Source: Todiramphus chloris collaris
Taxonomy: Eukaryota > Chordata > Aves > Coraciiformes > Alcedinidae
Direction: 5' to 3'
Length of the DNA stretch: 64,000 bases
Assembly (NCBI GenBank): GCA_025345505.1
Contig: JANVCC010000020.1
Location: 54,674,772 to 54,738,771, forward strand
Of this stretch, positions 50,215 through 62,000 are shown piece after piece. Under the pieces are notes generated by a model. It was given only the letters and a program-made list of their open reading frames with translations. It was not told the DNA's origin and ran no database searches. The position numbers and the translations under genes are program-made. Each line of letters begins with the position of its first letter. The stretch's first letter is position 1.

Positions 50215-50421
50215 GTGCCTGAAGCCTCATCATTATTGTACCTATATACTAAAAGTTAAAACCCTGTTGTATTGATTTTTATAAGCCTTTTTACCTCTGT
50301 GTAAAAAAAAAAAATATATATATACAAGTGTATGATGTACATTTTAGTTCTTAACTTCTTTTTTTATTGTTTCTAATATGTATGATCAGTGTAGCTATTG
50401 CTTTGAAATGTACCATGTAAA

Positions 50422-50427
50422 TATAAA
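50422..50427 (+). terminator. Candidate distal SPRED2 poly(A) signal (TATAAA)
   Basis: A variant hexamer within tgtaaatataaatacatc, followed about 25 bases later by tgtttattgttattc. As the last signal before clearly different sequence it is my best guess for the distal transcript end. It overlaps a Pumilio-type TGTAAATA. Confidence 0.45.
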
Positions 50428-50455
50428 TACATCATATCAAAATGACGCTGTTTAT

Positions 50456-53400
50456 TGTTATTCAGCTGGATGGAAAATGAGGGGAAAATGGCCGTTGCCA
50501 GAGCCACCTCCCCAACACCTTGGGGTTTCTGAGAAAAAAAAAATTGATTAATTTTATATTATTTGATGGGAAATGCTGGTAGCCTTGGCAAAGGCCATAC
50601 AGGCCCAAATGCTGTGTGGAGAATGGGGATGGGTGTTTGTTCAAGTGTTTTTTAGGTGGTTTTCAGGTGATCTGCACGTGTTGGGGGAGGTGGGCCCTGT
50701 GGCAGCTGGGTCTGGTGGTATTGCACCCCAGGAGGCCCTGGCAGCTATGACTGCCGCCAAGATTCCCCTTCTGCTCTCCCTTCTCCCTGGGCCCTCATCC
50801 CATGTGGTCCTTTGGACTGGGCTAAATATACTGCAGGCCTGGTTTTATTTTATTTTGTTTTAATCCAAGAAGAGCAGCGCCAAAAAAAAGGGGAAAGCAG
50901 AGAGCAAGGCTGGAAGACATGGCTGACAAACAAGGGCCACCTTTCTCTGTAAGGGTGTGCAGTGGGAGTTCACAAGGCTGGCTGGATGCCACAGCCACTG
51001 CTGAGGAGAGGCACCTGGGGTGGCTGGCACTGCCATCTCTGCTCAGAGAGGTTTAATGTGGAAGATGGAAGAGGAAAGGACACCAGGCTGCAGTTGATTG
51101 CATGAGGAAACAGTAGGCAAACCAGTAAGTATAGATGAATTTTTACAGTTATTTTCCATGAAAACTAGTCAGGCCAACAGCACATGCTTCTGGAAAGCCT
51201 GGTTTTATTTTTCTGTATGTAAGTGATAACGCAACCAAGGTGATAACCAAGACCTTGCTCCTTTTTAAAAGAAGTTCGTTATAGCTTTGTTGAGATCCTG
51301 AGTCCACATTCGCTTGTTTGTTTATACTTATATTCATGTATTTCTGGAAATATTACATGCTCATATAAACATAGATTTCTGATATTTATGATAAATGTGT
51401 ATATTTGTTATATTAAAAAAAAAAGACTGTGGGCCTCGTGAGAAATACATGCACTGTGGGTCAGGGGTGTTCAGAAGGACTTGTTGCACACACAGTCTTT
51501 CAGTCTGCATTGGTGTTCACTCCAGCTGCAGCTAAGCCAAGGGCAAACAAAATCCAATGGCCTGTTGCTTATTATTCATCATAATCTTTTGGCCAGTTAT
51601 GGCAGGAAGACCACTGCTGCCATTCCCTGGCCATTTGAATTCAGCTTGTGGTTAAGCCACATACCTTCTTGCAGCCTGCAATGTCCTCTTGCTTTCATCT
51701 ATGAATCAAAGGGATTGCTTATGCCTGGAGATTCTAAACTGAAACAGCAAATAGTGGTTTTGGACCCTGGATCTGTGGAAAATGCAAACACCACCTAGGC
51801 ACAAGGCACCATGAAATGCAATCAACTTTTTGCAGCCTAATCAATGCAGGGGTCCTGGACTTGGTCTTGCTTTTCATCTGGAGCAGGTACTGTCCTCCTG
51901 TCAAGATGCAATCCAGGAGACTTGAGTTTGGGGAGGATAAAGATACTATAAGCTTGCAACCATTTGAAACCAGGTTGACTATTTTATGGCTTTAAAAAGA
52001 ATTTTGCTAGTAAATATAACAGTGCCATCTCAGTTCACTCCCAGGCCCTTCTCCTGAGGAGTCATCCTTGGGTTGAGACAAATGTCACAGCAGTCCCACC
52101 TGCGTGAACTTTTCTCCTAGTAGCCTGTGAAACTGAAGAGACAGAGTGCAAGAAGAGGATTTTCTTGGCTGTGCTCACTCAGGAAACCTGCAAATACTTC
52201 CCACAAACCCCTCCTCATAAAAGTGGTATTAGGTCGGTGTTGGGGAATGGCTAGAAAACAAGGGCCATGTATCTTTAAAGGAAATGCTTGCTGAGGCTCA
52301 GCAAGAGTAACAGAATGTGGCAAGGTCAGTATGTTCTTTTGCTTGTGAGTTGTATGATAAAAGAATATAGTGATTGAAGGACTATGGATATGGGCTGTAG
52401 CTATCACTGCAAAAGGGAGTTTGGATTATGAATATGTATTCTTAAAGCAATAACCAATGAATAACGGACAAGTGTACTTACTAATAAGGTGACAGTATAA
52501 AAGCACCCTTCTGATCTCTAATAAATGAAGTCTTGCTTATCAATCATATTGGTGTCGTGCATTTCTTCCCTTGCCATTCAACAGGTCAGGAATTGCCGGG
52601 GGAAAGGAGTGCAACTGCAAGAGATGTGTCCCTTCAACTACCAGCTCTGTTTTCCTACAAGGCACCAGGACAACACTCTCTCAGGAGTGACTGTATCTTC
52701 CCAGTGTTGCCTTCAGGGGCAGAACTTTTGCATGAGGATTCACTCAGCTTCCTTTAATCACTCAATAAGAAACCTCAGGGGGCTATAACTGAAATGGGCA
52801 AAGCTGTCTTATCTCTGTTGTGAAAATGAGTAAGTCCAAGACAGTTTGAACAACTTGCATAATGGCACATGGAGATTTTGTAGCATAGTTTGGCCTGAAG
52901 TATCCTGAGAACAAGTCCACCACCATCTTCATCCAGAGGTCATCTCTCCTGGCACTCTGCCTGAAAATTAACTGGGTGGTTGGTGCTTCTATAGGAGCCT
53001 TGCTGCATGGAGCACAAACCAAACCAAATGGACCAGTCAGCAAGGAATGTGTAAATCTTCTTTCTCTGTTAACTCCACTTAGAAATGCAAATTGCAAGTA
53101 GCTGTCAGGAGGCCTGGAAATAAAAGGTATCATGGCATGTGTTCCCAATGCTTATCTCAGCCAGAACCTGGCTTCTTGTACAGACCAAATGCAGCCTTTT
53201 TCACAAATTGTTTGCGAGCAAATTTGCATCACTAGCAACTGGAACCACTTTCCTTTAATCAGCATGTGATGCTAGATGAATTAATATCCTCCTAACACCT
53301 TGTCATTTTCCAGGATGTTCAGCCTTCTGGTATTTCTTAATATTTTGAATTAAACAATTAAAATTCTTATTATCTCAGTGTCATAGGTTGAAATAAATAG

Positions 53401-54014
53401 AATAATGTTTGGCTTCCACCCAGAGACAAGATATTTAAATGCTGGAAAATATGTGTGTATTTTTGGGATGGTGTATTTAGATTTCCACAAATATTTTTAG
53501 TTGTTTTTCTGCACTCATATACAACCATCCCATGCCATTCATGTCATTCCCCCATTCCCCACTTGTAAATTCATTTAGGAAGAGTTGACAAACTTTGGTT
53601 TGGCTCCTGCTCAATTTACAGCCTGCTGCCTAATGTCATGTGAGACAGGATCTCAAAGGAACACTCTTGACTGTTGTAAGGAGAAAGGTAACACAATCCA
53701 TCTCTCTGCACAAGCAACCACAGGTCCACATACTGATGGCAAAGAAACTACAAAGTCATTTCCAGAGTCTATATAACTCATGTATTGATTTAAGGAGTCG
53801 CTGATATTAACAATACATATCTAGCATAGGGGAGCTAGAATTAAATGCATACTTTGTGATGGCAAAGACATTACCAAGTCATACACAGCCTTAATTCTTA
53901 TTTAGAATATTTAATTACTCATTATATAGAGGCTGTAATATGAACTGACATTTTCTGCATTTTATGAGGTTATGTCACAATGAGCTGCAGAATTGGCCAA
54001 TGATCAGTTGCTAA
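50456..54014. other. Downstream intergenic region, first part
   Basis: Between the SPRED2 3' end and the long CR1. Apart from the LTR-like unit near 52454-52583 I recognise no gene or repeat. An open frame of 121 codons on the minus strand (52783-53148) lacks any known domain. In mammals the neighbour on this side of SPRED2 is ACTR2, transcribed towards it; no ACTR2 exon was seen here. Confidence 0.7.
52454..52583 (+). mobile_element. LTR-like promoter/poly(A) unit of an endogenous retrovirus
   Basis: Within 130 bases: CCAAT at 52454-52458, TATAAAAG at 52496-52503, AATAAA at 52520-52525, then tcttgcttatcaatc and a ttggtgtcgtgcattt stretch ending near ...cattcaaca. A TATA box so close to a poly(A) signal is the hallmark of a short retroviral R region and is not usual for host genes. 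The ttggtgtcgtg segment resembles sequence at the end of avian LTRs or at the primer-binding site. The 5' edge is unresolved (perhaps 52316 or 52351), and no second LTR or viral gene was identified. Confidence 0.55.
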
Positions 54015-54066
54015 GATCAGCCTTATAGTCTCTGAAATCAGCCTTATAGTCTCTGAGATCAGCCTT
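54015..54066 (+). repeat. 21-base tandem repeat, about 2.5 copies
   Basis: The unit (g/a)atcagccttatagtctctga spans 54015-54035 and 54036-54056, followed by a partial third copy, gatcagcctt, at 54057-54066. It lies just before the recognisable start of the long CR1. Confidence 0.9.
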
Positions 54067-54261
54067 CAGAGACAGACTGTCCATGTGGCAGTTTGTCAGA
54101 GCAGCAGAACTCAGCATACAGAGCTTTTTTCACCCAAAAGCATGTTCCACATTGCCAGCAGGGTGATCTCCCCCACAGAGCCAGCAGCTTGCCTAGTTTG
54201 CATGATTCACAGAACCTAAGATGGAGCAAGCCTAAGATCAAAACATCTGCAGTTCAGAAAA

Positions 54262-54765
54262 AAAAGACAGGTCCTTGTTGTTGGGGACTCGCTTCTGAGG
54301 GTTGTAGAAGGTCCTATATGCAGACCTGGTTCACTTCTTAGGGAAGTATATTGCCTCCCTGGCGCCAGGGTTAAGGACATACTGACATACTACTCTAGTC
54401 CATCCATCTGACTGCTACCCATTAACGGTTTCCCAAGTAGGCTATGATGAAATCTCAACAAGAAACCTGAGAGCAATGAAGAAAGGCTTCATGGCCCTGG
54501 GACAAATGGTGAAGGGATCAAGTAGTATTTGTCTCTATCCCACCATTACCTGTGTTTGATGAGAGCATGAACAGGAAAAGCCAGCAGATTAATGCCTGGC
54601 TACATAGCTAGTGTCATTGGCAGTATTTTGGGTTCTTTGATTACATGATACTTTACAAGACCCCAGGCCTGCTGACTACAGATAGGAAATGCTTGTCTCA
54701 AAGGGCAAAAAGAATCCTGGGGCAAGAATTAGCAGAGCTGATTGAAAGGTCTTTAAACTAGACTT
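54262..54765 (+). pseudogene. CR1 ORF1 remnant (SGNH-esterase-like)
   Basis: CR1 ORF1 proteins carry a SGNH hydrolase (esterase) domain. Its first block is recognisable as VVGDSLLR, with GDS encoded at 54283-54291, followed by sequence matching the usual GPICRP and CLPGARVKD stretches. A tail resembling ...LAELIERSLN ends in a stop about 54760. In-frame stops, for example soon after the CLPGARV block, break it. Confidence 0.7.
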
Positions 54766-54906
54766 GAAGGGGGATGGGGATGGAATGGGGCTAAACAGAG
54801 AGAATACCAATGCACACAGCATGGGCATGGGCATGAAAATGAAGGCTATACCAGCCATTAAGTCAGCTTTGGGGACTCACAGTATTTCATTGGGGCCCAG
54901 CTCAAA

Positions 54907-57585
54907 TGCCTTTATGTGAACACCCACAGCATGGGCAATAAACAAGAGGAGATGGAAATGCTTGCATACCCGCAGCACTACAATCTGATCGGCATCACTG
55001 AGACATGGTGGAATGCGTGGAAGGGTATAAGCTCTTCAGGAAGGACAGGCAGGGGCAACGAGGAGGGGCTGTTTCCCTCTATGTCAATGAACAGCTAGAA
55101 TGCATGGAGCTTCACCTGGCGAGTAATGATGAAAAGACTGAGTGCCTATGGTCCAGGGTGAAAATAAGGGAGAGGAAAAAGTTCTGCTACAGACCACCTG
55201 ACCAGGAGGACCAAGTGGACAAGGCCCTTCACAGACAGACAGAAGTTGCTGCTCATTCACACGCCCTAATCCTCATGGGGAACTTCAACTACCCTGATAT
55301 CAGCTGGAGAGACAACACAGCACGGCATAAGCAATCCAGAAGATTCCTGGCATGCATTGATGATAACTTGCTCCTCCAAGTGATAGAGGAACCAGTGAGG
55401 AGAGATGCCATGCTAGACCTTGTTCTCATCAACAGGGAGGGCATGCTGAGCAATGTTAAGCTCATGGGCAGCCTTGGCTGCAGTGACCATGAGATGGTGG
55501 ATCTCAAGATCCTAAGAGCAGCAAAGGGGGCACCCAGTAAGCTTGAAACCCTCAGCTTCATAACTTTGGCTTCTTCAGGAACCTACTTGGTGGTGTACCA
55601 TGGGACAAAGCCCTGGAGGGATTGGGAACCCAGGAAAGCTGGTTGACTTTCAAGGATCATCTCCTCCAAGCTCAAAGGTACTGCATGCCTAAAAAGAAGA
55701 AATCAGGCAAAGATGCCAGGAGGCCTATATGGATGAACAATGAACTCCTGGCCAACATCAAACACAAAAGAGGAATCCACAAAGTGTGGAAGCAAGGACA
55801 GGTAACCTGGGATGACTACAAGGAGATCATTTGTGAAACCAGAAACCAGGTTAGAAAAGCTAAAGCCCCAGTGAAGTCAAACCTGTCCAGGGACATTAAA
55901 AATAACAGAAAAGGATTCTACAGGTATGTCAGAGAAAAAAAGAAAACCAAGAGAGAATGTGGGGGCTCTCCAGAGGGATGCAGGTGACCTGGTTACTGAG
56001 AATATGGAGAAGGCTGAAATACTCAAAGACATTTTTGCTTCACTCTTCATTAGGAAACACTTGAGCCACACCACCCAAGTCACAGAGGACATTGGCTGAG
56101 TATGGGAGATTGAAGAATCACCCAAGGTAGGAGCAGATCAAGTCCCAGAACACCTAGCGAACCTGAAGGTGCACAGGTCCATGGGACCTGATGAGATACA
56201 TCTACAAGTCCTGAAGGAACTGTCGACTGAAGTTGCTAGACCACTAGCCAACATATTTGAGAAGCCATGGCAGTCTGGCAAAATTCCCACAGATTGGAAA
56301 AGGGGAAACATAACCCCCATTTTTAAAAAGGGAAGCAAAGAAAACCCAGGGAATTACAGACCAGTCAGCCTCACCTCTGTGCCAGGTAAAATCATGGATC
56401 AGATCCTCCTGGTATCTGTACTAAGGCACATGAAAAATATTGAGGTGATCAGTGAGAGACAGCATAGCTTCACCAAGGGCAAATCGTGCCTGACTGATCC
56501 AGTGGCCTTCTACAACAGAGTTACAACTCTGGTTAATATGGGAAGAGCAACTGATGTAATCTACCTGGACTTGTGCAAAGCATTTGTCACTGTCCCACAT
56601 GACAACCTTGTCTCTAAGGTGGAGGAGACATGGACTTGATGGATGGACCACCAGGAACTGGCTAGAAGGTCTCACTCATAGAGTTGTGATCAATGGTTTG
56701 ATGTCCAGGTGGACACCAGTGACAAGTGGAGTTCCTAAGGGACCTGTTCTGGGTCCAGTGCAGTTCAACATCTTTGTCAGTGACATGGACAATGGCATCA
56801 AGTGCACACCCAGCAGGTATGCTGATGACACCAAGTTGTTTTGTGTGATGGACTCACTTGAGGGAAGGGATGCCATCCAGAGGGACCTTGACAGGCTTGA
56901 GAAATGGGCCAATGCAAACTGCATGAGGTTCAACAAGTCAAAGTACAAGGTCCTGCATCTGGGCTGGGACAATCCCAGGCACAATTATAGACTGGGTACA
57001 GAGTGGATTGAGAGTAGCCATGAGGAGAAGGACTTGGGGGTGTTGATTGATGAGAAGCTGGCAGTGTGCTCATGTGGCTCAGAAAGCCAACCATATCCTA
57101 TGATGTATCTAGAGGAGTGTGGCCAGCTGATCAAGAGAGGTGATTCTCCCATTTTACTCTGCTCTTGTGAGACCCCACCTTGAATACTGCATCCAGTTCT
57201 GGTGTTCCCACCATAAGAGGGACATAGATCTGTTGGAATGAGTTCAGAGGAGGGACACAAAGATGATCCAGGGGCTGGAGCACCTCTGCTACGAGGATAA
57301 ACTGAGGGAGCTGGGATTGTTTAGCTTTGAGAAGAAAAAACTCTGGGGGGAACCTTCCATTACTTGAAGGGATCCTACAGGAAGGCTGGAGAGGGACTCT
57401 TCACAAGAATGCCCAATGACAGGGCGAGGGGAAATGGATTTAAACTGAGGGAAAATAGGTTTACATTGAATCTTAGGAAAAAGTCCTTCAGTACAAGGGT
57501 GGTAAACTCTGGAAGAGAGTGCCCGGAGGGTTTGTGGATGCCCTCTCCCTGGAGGTGTTCAAGGCCAGGTTGGATGAGGCCTTGA
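54907..57585 (+). pseudogene. CR1 ORF2 remnant (endonuclease and reverse transcriptase)
   Basis: Endonuclease motifs: ITETWW at 54994-55011, GNFNYPDISW at 55278-55307 and the SDH box at 55482-55490. A linker with basic stretches follows. The reverse transcriptase part has PVSLTS near 56364, the TKGKSCLTD block near 56475, the catalytic YADD at 56818-56829 and YKVLHLGWD near 56945. The LRELGLF block is near 57305. Open segments lie in frames 1, 0, 2, 0 and 1 in turn (start modulo 3 of the segments at 54916, 55005, 55622, 56169 and 56584), so at least four frameshifts separate them. Catalytic motifs are intact locally, but no full protein can be made. Confidence 0.88.
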
Positions 57586-57692
57586 GCAATCTAGTCTAGT
57601 TGAGAGGCATCCCTGCCCATGTTGGTGAGGTTGGATTAGATGATCTCTAAGGTCCCTTCCAGCTATGCCATACATGATTCTATGATTCTATT

Positions 57693-58442
57693 AATACCGA
57701 CAGGATTACTATCAGACTTACCACTTTAAACAAGCGTTTTTCTCATTTTCACATTCTTAATGTCTCTGTTTCAGTGTTGTGCCAATATTAGGTTATTAAC
57801 TGTTTAAGATCTTGATGTGAGTTTTCAATTTTACAAAAAAAAACCAAAAAACACAGGGTTAAGGAACTTTCCAGTGCAAACAGATAATGGATGCTGAATT
57901 ATCAAGGATGATATATTCCCAAATGTACCCTATCTTCCAACCTAAGATTTCTGCTATTCAGATTAAGTTTATCTCCAACCTGATTCAGAAACTAAAAGCT
58001 CAAAAACTTCAAGAATTTGAAGCATTAATGGCCTTGTGCCCTGGAGGACGGTTCCCACCTTTAAAAGCTCAATTCCAGAACTACTGAGTTCAAGTGATTT
58101 CACTTTAAAAGTGCTTACTCTTCACAACTTCTGGAGAGCAATGATAAAAACCAGGTTAGAAAGTATAACTTTCAACCACATTTTGCAAAAAGCACTGGCT
58201 ACAACTTAAAACAGAGATCATTTTGATGTGCACAGCTGAAAGAAGCAGCACTCTGACGGTTTTGTTCATGAGTGTGAACACTGCAAAATTCAAATACCAA
58301 TAAATGTGTTTTGAAGAACTGAGCAGCTAAAGAAGACAAGAGCAGAAGCTAGGACTAAATGCAAGATTTATGGTTCACCTCAGATAAGAAATATAAGTAG
58401 AAATACTATCTTTTTTTTTTTTTTTTTTTGAGGGGTACCTAA
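57693..58442. other. Spacer between two CR1 copies
   Basis: AT-rich sequence with a 66-codon open frame at 57887-58087 that I do not recognise, and a T homopolymer near 58411-58429. No other signal seen. Confidence 0.7.
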
Positions 58443-59052
58443 AATGAATTCTGGGGTACATAAGAGTGTGTTCAGCAAGTCAAGGGAGGTACTCTTCCCC
58501 TTCTATTCTGCCCTAGTGAGACCACATCTGGAGTATTGTGGCCAGTTCTGTGATCCACAGCTCAAGAGGGACTAGAGAGAGTGTAATGGAGCCTATGAGG
58601 ATGATTAAAGGACTGGAACATCTCTCTTATACGGAAAAGTTTGAGAGGAGCTGTTTAGTCTAGAGAAGAGAAGAGAAGACTGAGAGACGATCTTACAAAT
58701 GTTTACAAATATCTGAAGGGTAGGTGTGAAGTAGGAGGGACCAGTCTCTTTTCAGTGGTACCCTGTGATAGGACAAGAGGCAAATGTCACAAACTAGAAC
58801 ACAGGACATTCCACCTCAACATGAGGAAAAACTTCTGTCCTGTGAGGATGATGGAGACTGGAACAGGCTGCCCTCTCTTTGGCATCCTCTCTGGCTGTGG
58901 AGTCCCCTTCTCTGCAGAGTTTCAAAACCTGCCTGGATATGTTCATGATGTTCCTGTGTGGCCTTCCCTGGGTGATCCTGCCCTAGCAGGGGGGTTGGAC
59001 TTGATGATCTCATGGGTTCCCTTCCAACCCCTGCCATTCTATGTTTCTATTA
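58443..59052 (+). mobile_element. CR1 LINE, 3' fragment of about 0.6 kb
   Basis: Starts with the ORF2 tail (ttctggggtacataagag), runs through gaccacatctggagtattgtgg and gaggatgattaaaggactgg, and ends with gggggttggacttgatgatc and ccattctatgtttctatt. It is close to the copy at 29651-30268 over its whole length but has an altered segment around 58868-58912 (ctctctttggcatcctctctgg). Confidence 0.92.
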
Positions 59053-62000
59053 TTCCATGAAGGTCCTAGGGTTACACTGATGTATTGCTACTGGGCCTGA
59101 TGTTCAAGCTGAGGCACCCTCACCAGCTTCCACATATTCCTACCAGGGAGGGCAGATAGTCTGTGACTCTGAGATGAGTGTTCAGACAAACACTGTGTCT
59201 CAGGCTGACAAGTAGGAAATGTATATACACATATGTATGCTTATGTGTGCATGCATGTATCCTCTTGCAGCAGAAATCTGAAATTACCAGCATAAGTAAA
59301 AGGACAAGTGATAGTTACCCTTTAAACAAATAAATAAACAAAAAGGTAAAACTCCAGCAGTGTGGCTGACCCTGGTGGTTTAGCAATAATGAATGAAGTT
59401 TTCGGTGCAGTGGACCCAGCTATTGGGTATTGCTGCAGGATTTCTACATTCTCTTAATGAATAGACCTTAGTGAACATCCTTATCTTGGGGAAAACCTCA
59501 GAACCCCTTTAAGTGGTTGAGCCAGCCACAGAAATGGGAAGGTTTCCAAAACAGAAAGCAAAATAGTAGCAAGAGGATGAAGCAGAGAGATATATTCTGC
59601 CCAGAGGAGTTATCTGTTTTGCTGTGACTTGAGGGTCATGTGCAGAGTGGTCAGTGACTCTGTTTCTCTAGGGCCAGAGGAAAGCCTGTGCATTCATTCA
59701 TCTGCCTGAAATTGTGCCAACTATTTGGCCAGAGCAAGGCAGCCTTTGCAATGGTGCCAGCATCACAGTTTAGATACAGCTTCTGCCATCTGCTGCAGGG
59801 TTGAACTGTAACTGTACTTCCCTGTGTGGTCAGAAGTTCCACAGGTCTGGAGCACGCTGCTAGGTAAGCAAAGTCCTCACACCCCTGTCTTTGAAGAGAG
59901 ATTCAAAGGGCTGTAATGTGCCAGAGAGGAGCATCCATCTCTAGCATCCATCACAGACAGCACTATTCGCTGCATTTGTTCTTCCCTACACTTCAAACAG
60001 ATAGACTACATTCAGCATCATGTAGGAGAAGACTGGAGAGGAACACCCCATTCAATGCCAGGAGATTGCATTCTTCAGTTCCCTGGGGTAAAATCCAGAC
60101 TCCACTTAAGTCAGAAGCAAAAATCCCATACACTTAAGTGAACCTAGGATTTGTCTCCTTGGATCTGCAGGATTTGGATGCCAGTGTCTCAAAGTCTGGC
60201 ACCAAAAGTACCCCCTGCACTGTTAACTACCTGAGGCAAATTTTCTATGGCCTTTTCCCCCTATAGCCCATTCTCCTAAGGAATACATGAGGCACAATGA
60301 CAGTATATGTCCATAAAAAGAAAATTATTACTCTGCACAGTGCACCAGTTCCCCAATTCTGTCTTTAAATGTCTGTGTTTGAAACAAGAGCCACTTTCTG
60401 CTCTTGTAAAGTTACAAGTAGATGAATGAGGAGCAAGAATATCTTCTTGACAGTTGAGGAAGGGCTTTGGGGGCCCTCAAGATCACTGGTTTTAACCTTA
60501 GCAACTTATCACCTATTCTCCCATGCCAAATTGTCAGGTCATTTCATTCACTTGGACCTTCACAAACCATCTTGGAAAGAAAAAAAAGGGTATCTAGAAG
60601 GAGTAATTCTGGTACCAGATTCTGGTACCGGGTTCAGGAACACACAGATCGGATCGAAGACAGAACGGACAGAGTCCTCCTTAGGTGCTCTGAGGAAGGA
60701 ACCGAAAGAGGACCCGAGCCAAGCCAAGCAAAAGCTGTCAAAGCAGTCCAAGAGGGGAGAGAAGAGCCCAGAGACCCTTCGGGTTCCTCAGCTCTAGACC
60801 AAATATAAAGGTTTTTTTTGACTTAAAAAGTGACAAAATGGCAGGGACATTCCCTCCACCAGATTTCACTCATTTTTGACAGCTTGCAGAGTTTCAAGCT
60901 GTCAGCAATTCTTATTGATAATAGGTTTAATTTCCAGTCAGAGATTAAAAAGGCTTAAAGGGTACCTATGTGCCAGCATACATGAGAAAAAAGTCCTGTT
61001 ACAAAGAACCCCTGAAAGGACTGTGTTTTCAAACACACATATATCATGTTTTAAGAGCTGTCACCATCAGAGCACATTTTATGGCCAGTTCCTGAAGGAA
61101 GTGGTTGTAAAGATGTGGAACAAAAAGCATAAAAACCAGGTGCTGAGCAGAGAGATTTTGAACGTAGAGCAAATGCATGATACTTTCTTCTAACCAGAAC
61201 AACTGCTGTTTGTGACCATCTGAACTTTGAGCTACAAGAAAATGTCTTTGGGGTACATCAGGCTGATATCCTGTCTCTAACCACAGACTGTACCAGATAC
61301 TTCAAAGGAAGAGAATACAAGAAAGTCTGTATTGGAATCATTGGCTAGCAGAGGAAATTTCTTCCCAATGTCAGACAATTTGTCATTGATTTATCCCCTC
61401 CAACAGAAAAGTTTATGTACCTTGTATAAAAAAAAATTGAATGTAACAGCAATGTGAGTTTATTCATTAAGCCTAACAAATTTTTAAATGAATTTTATTT
61501 GTTTTCTCTGAAATACCATAACAACTCTTTTATCTTTTTCTTCCGAGATTTTTCTAGTGCTGAATTGGTAGCTTGAAGGCTTTGCAATGGTATTCAGGAG
61601 CTGTGGTCCTGTAGTAGTCTTTTTGCAAATGCCAGTGTCTCTTCCTCCAAATCTTTCTTTTGGCAAGTGTTTTTAATCCCCTTTATGGATCCTTTAACCT
61701 TCATTTTCCTATTGTTGAGATGATATTATGTTCTTATTGTTACAGAGTTTCTTTGAAGCCTCCTATGTGTCAAAAGACATAAAACAGATTGAGGATATGA
61801 AGTGGGTAGTGAAAAGACAGCAAATTTATTGTTTTGTTTATTTGTCAGATTGCTGACATTGAGCTGGTTTTATAATATTTGTTTTCTGTGACTCAGATAC
61901 TTTCAAAGACAGCTGTGCTGTAGCTGTGAATAAAAACTGGGATGATCTGGGTGTCTGAGATGAATCTGGAAATTCCATATTTAGACTCTGAAGTAGTTTT

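Larger units (their letters stand above)
47556..50455 (+). other. SPRED2: SPRED2 3' untranslated region
   Basis: AT-rich sequence directly after the stop, about 2.9 kb. The end is inferred from the last cluster of poly(A)-type signals and the following TGTTTATTG (about 50449-50457). It holds AATAAA at 48366-48371, 49304-49309 and 49827-49832, ATTAAA at 50209-50214 and TATAAA at 50422-50427. It also holds an A-rich tract near 49038-49077, a G-run at 49475-49490, an AU-rich TATTTATTTA at 49782-49791, and Pumilio-type TGTAAATA at 49995-50002 and 50416-50423. No transposable element was recognised in it, which fits selective constraint. The exact transcript end needs RNA data. Confidence 0.75.
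54090..57692 (+). mobile_element. Near full-length CR1 LINE, inactive
   Basis: The longest transposable element in the window, about 3.4-3.6 kb. In order it carries an ORF1 remnant, an ORF2 remnant with endonuclease and reverse transcriptase, and a 3'UTR ending in attctatgattctatt near 57692, an intact CR1 terminus. The 5' boundary is uncertain: certain similarity starts about 54262, and 54090 is a guess. It lies about 3.6 kb after the SPRED2 3' end in the same orientation. Frameshifts and stops in both frames show it is no longer autonomous. Confidence 0.9.

Noticed and set aside
57887..58087. 66-codon open frame after the long CR1
   Set aside because: No recognisable family, short, and flanked by repeats. 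I cannot support a gene.
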